Shown here one piece after another: positions 40,378 to 42,001 of a stretch of 42,001 nucleotides of DNA (position 1 is the stretch's first letter; every line of letters starts with the position of its first letter). The notes under the pieces were generated by a model, which saw nothing but the letters and a program-made list of their open reading frames with translations, searched no databases and was not told the DNA's origin. The position numbers were made by a program, and so were the translations under genes. Source of the DNA: an uncultured Oscillibacter sp. (lineage in GTDB: Bacteria; Bacillota; Clostridia; Oscillospirales; Oscillospiraceae); NCBI GenBank assembly GCA_910588005.1, contig CAJUQM010000024.1, positions 1-42,001 of the forward strand, read 5' to 3'.

Positions 40378-40941
40378 TCAATCTGATGATCTGTCCGTCC
40401 AGCAGAACATATTTTTCCCGTATGACCCGATTCGTGTGGTAGTGTGTCCCAAAAACTGATATTTAAACTGGCATCGCAGGGCCACTTCTTCCAGGAAATC
40501 GGTCAGGGCACCGGCCTTGTAAAATCCGCCGCTCAGTTCATCCTGCACCGAGGTGGGGCAGCAGTGGCTGATTGATGTAGTCCACCGCCCAGCCCACACT
40601 GTCCAGGTTGGCCCTGGCGGTCTGGTACTCCTCCTCGCCGGGCAGCTCCTCCTTCCACCAGGAGCGGTGGTTCACCCGGCACATCGCCCAGCTGGCTCCA
40701 GCCTCCGGCATTTCTTCTTGAACAGCGGATCGTCCGGCTCCAGAATGCCGTCCTGAATATCGTGGCTGCTGGCCCCGCCCATGATGAAGAAGGTCTTGCC
40801 TTGGATGCCGCAGATCTGGCCTTGCATCAGGTGGATCACCGAAGGGCGGATGTGCTGCACTCGGCCACCATGCCAGTCCTCAATCGGGAACTCAGTCAGC
40901 ATATCAAAGTTCTCATGGTTACTATGCCAGAAACTAAATTG
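40378..40941 (-). pseudogene. Metallophosphoesterase remnant (5'-truncated, frameshifted)
   Basis: Reading the minus strand in three successive frames rebuilds a metallophosphoesterase: NHENFDMLTEFPIEDWHGG and HLMQGQICGIQGKTFFIMGGASS (about 40941-40672), then VNHRSWWKEELPGEEEYQTA and LDSVGWAVDYI (40670-40560), then CCPTSVQDELSGG to FLEEVALRCQFKYQFLGH (40560-40440), and in yet another frame HxNRVIREKYVLLDGQII. At least three frameshifts break it, and the N-terminal metal-binding half (GDxHG region) is missing, replaced by the XRE regulator gene on the other strand. Such small phosphatases are frequent cargo of gut Firmicute conjugative elements. Non-functional in this form. Confidence 0.8.
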
Positions 40942-41298
40942 CGATTTTTAGGCGTCCAAATTCGCGCAGCGAGAAAAAGGAACAATCTAACTCAACAAAA
41001 ATTAGCAGATCAGACTGGCTTGGCAATAAAAGCCGTTCAAGAAACGGAGAAAGGAAAGAAAAATGCTACTTATGATACTCTGTCCAAGTTGATTCAATGC
41101 CTTGGCATATCGGCGGACACGTTGTTTCCAACGAAATCCCCGATTGATAATGAAAAATTGCAGAATCTTATCAGAAATGTTCAAATGTGTGACGAGAAGA
41201 ACCAAGAAGTATTGTTGAATACCATCGGCTTCCTGGCGGATCAACTGCTGTCTGAACAAGAAAAAGCTGGATCTTACCAGGCCCAGTTTGAAAAATGA
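40915..41298 (+). CDS. XRE-family HTH regulator
   Basis: DNA-binding protein with one XRE-type helix-turn-helix (FLGVQIRAARKRNNLTQQKLADQTGLAIKAVQETEKGKKNATYDTLSKL, in the first 65 residues) and a helical tail of about 60 residues that may dimerise. 127 residues from ATG 40915; ATG 40924 is also possible, and neither has a good ribosome site. The frame extends upstream, but only as an antisense reading of the phosphoesterase remnant. AT-richer than the neighbouring core genes. The abrupt junction at about 40920-40941 suggests the promoter and start region were lost or rebuilt, so expression is uncertain. Confidence 0.78.
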   Translation: MVTMPETKLRFLGVQIRAARKRNNLTQQKLADQTGLAIKAVQETEKGKKNATYDTLSKLIQCLGISADTLFPTKSPIDNEKLQNLIRNVQMCDEKNQEVLLNTIGFLADQLLSEQEKAGSYQAQFEK

Positions 41299-41446
41299 CA
41301 AAACGCCCAAACAGCGGATCTTATTCCACTGTGCCGTGCTAAAAATTTTTGAAATACAAAGCGTATTCCTGCAAATGTTTGCCCCGCCCGGCGAAAAAAT
41401 CTCTCGCCGCTGTGCATTTCACCATTTATCAAACAAGGCCGAAATC

Positions 41447-41483
41447 CCAGCAGGGCTGAACTTCATCCCCTGCTGGATTTTTA
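41447..41483 (+). terminator. Terminator on the XRE side
   Basis: 9 bp stem CCAGCAGGG (41447-41455) with CCCTGCTGG (41468-41476), followed by ATTTTTA. About 150 bp after the XRE stop; the gap 41299-41446 shows no gene. Confidence 0.75.
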
Positions 41484-41484
41484 G

Positions 41485-41524
41485 TGAAAAAAGAGGCAGC
41501 AAGGGCAATCACTCCCTTGCTGCC
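41485..41524 (-). terminator. Terminator overlapping the end of the DtxR-like gene
   Basis: Minus strand: an 11 bp perfect stem (41514-41524 with 41495-41505) and then CTCTTTTTT (41485-41494). The stop codon of the DtxR-like gene (41509-41511) lies in the loop, so the last codons form the stem. Confidence 0.85.
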
Positions 41525-41733
41525 ATCATGGCTCCTTTAACAGAAAGATGAAGAAATCCATTCCGATCTACTGTCAGAAAGCCCCCATCCCATAGAACTC
41601 CTGCCGCATGGCTGATGCCGGGCTTGGAGTATCCCATGTGGCGGGCGAGACCAACGGAACAGACCATACCATGCTTCTGCCGGAGCATTAAGACCGCCTC
41701 TAAGTAATTCTCGCCAGATGCACGCGGGTTCAT
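41509..41733 (-). CDS. Very short DtxR/MntR-like regulator (DNA-binding domain only)
   Basis: 74 residues that match only the N-terminal winged helix of metal-dependent DtxR/MntR regulators: SGENYLEAVLMLRQKHGMVCSVGLARHMGYSKPGISHAAGVLWDGGF and FLHLSVKGAMMA. The dimerisation and metal-binding domain that follows in normal family members (about 130-220 residues) is absent; the frame ends inside a terminator hairpin. Its ATG overlaps the MATE gene stop (ATGA), so it is translated after it. Either a natural mini-regulator or a truncated relic; the neat coupling and terminator favour the former slightly. Confidence 0.75.
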   Translation of the reverse strand: MNPRASGENYLEAVLMLRQKHGMVCSVGLARHMGYSKPGISHAAGVLWDGGFLTVDRNGFLHLSVKGAMMAARE

Positions 41734-42001
41734 CTCCGTGCTTGGGCGGCCAGCTTGGACAGATTCCGAAACTCCCCGGCCAGCATCACGATTGCCAGAA
41801 CCAGAATAATCAAATCCGTCACTGCCGGGGCAAGAAACACGCCATGCACACCCAACCCGCCGATTTGGGGCAGAAGAATGGCAAGGGGAACGAACAAGAT
41901 GATCTGGCGCATTAAGACCAAAACACTGGCCTTAGACGCTTTTCCAAGGGACTGCATCAGGGTAATGACCATCAGAACGAAACCCAGCACGATATAGGTG
42001 C
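41730..42001 (-). CDS. MATE-family efflux transporter, C-terminal part (runs off window)
   Basis: The frame is open to the right edge of the window, so only the last 90 or so residues are seen. They form hydrophobic helices (TYIVLGFVLMVITLMQSLGK, RQIILFVPLAILLP, GVFLAPAVTDLIILVLAIVML) with the connecting SLGKASKASVLVLMRQ and the GVHGVFLAPAVTD loop that are typical of the end of NorM/DinF-type MATE transporters. These expel drugs or metabolites using a Na+ or H+ gradient. It ends in an Arg-rich tail and overlaps the DtxR-like gene, so the two form an operon. Confidence 0.83.
   Translation of the reverse strand, partial: TYIVLGFVLMVITLMQSLGKASKASVLVLMRQIILFVPLAILLPQIGGLGVHGVFLAPAVTDLIILVLAIVMLAGEFRNLSKLAAQARR

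Noticed and set aside
1..42001. CRISPR array, rRNA operon, intact insertion sequence
   Set aside because: No regularly spaced direct repeats, no rRNA sequence and no transposase frame were seen on either strand.

Overview
The window reads as a chromosome segment of a GC-rich, endospore-forming Firmicute, most like the gut Oscillospiraceae. Spo0A, a CwlJ/GerQ pair, SpoVAE and a GerMN-domain lipoprotein show sporulation. TTGACA/TATAAT promoters with 17-18 bp spacers, AGGAGG ribosome sites and tRNA genes with encoded CCA fit Firmicutes. The family assignment is inference from gene content and composition; no rRNA is present.

Left edge (1-1300): the 3' part of a tyrosine recombinase points at two tandem tRNA-Ser genes, so the right end of an integrated element probably lies at the tRNA-Ser(GCU) 3' end. 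1345-5704: a FecBCD-type iron/siderophore/corrinoid ABC transporter on the minus strand, divergent from a stand-alone siroheme sulfite/nitrite reductase.

5841-16311: the most striking block, all on the plus strand. It encodes a class II sugar-phosphate aldolase, a DUF985 cupin, a KduD-like SDR and an MtnA-type aldose-1-phosphate isomerase. These are followed by a BmpA-type nucleoside-binding lipoprotein, a DeoD-type nucleoside phosphorylase, a nucleoside ABC transporter (ATPase plus two permeases) and a TRZ/ATZ-type amidohydrolase. Together they spell a route: nucleoside import, phosphorolysis, isomerisation of the sugar 1-phosphate, and aldol cleavage to DHAP plus an aldehyde. It resembles the 5'-deoxyadenosine/methylthioadenosine DHAP shunt, but is coupled to a dedicated importer and begins with a phosphorylase.

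16369-22910: a minus-strand set (ComEA-like protein, OmpR-type regulator, sensor kinase, GerMN lipoprotein) that recalls actinobacterial MtrA-MtrB-LpqB; then a DacF-like carboxypeptidase (plus) and gerQ/cwlJ (minus); then a gene-free stretch with a 163 bp element bounded by perfect 19 bp inverted repeats.

22911-33127: a glycosyltransferase, a TSCPD protein, a PadR/DUF2812 pair with operator-like repeats in its promoter, spo0A, a Nudix hydrolase, cytidine deaminase, a small exported protein, a polysaccharide-deacetylase lipoprotein behind a palindrome of two Spo0A-box matches, spoVAE, ymfI, an XRE/zinc-ribbon regulator and a DegV protein.

33398-39848: a solute-binding lipoprotein next to a large hybrid sensor kinase; a structured intergenic stretch ending in an orphan terminator; and a DHH-family phosphoesterase. 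39849-42001 looks like eroded accessory DNA: hairpin-rich non-coding sequence, a frameshifted metallophosphoesterase, an XRE regulator, a very short DtxR-like protein and the 3' end of a MATE transporter that runs off the window.
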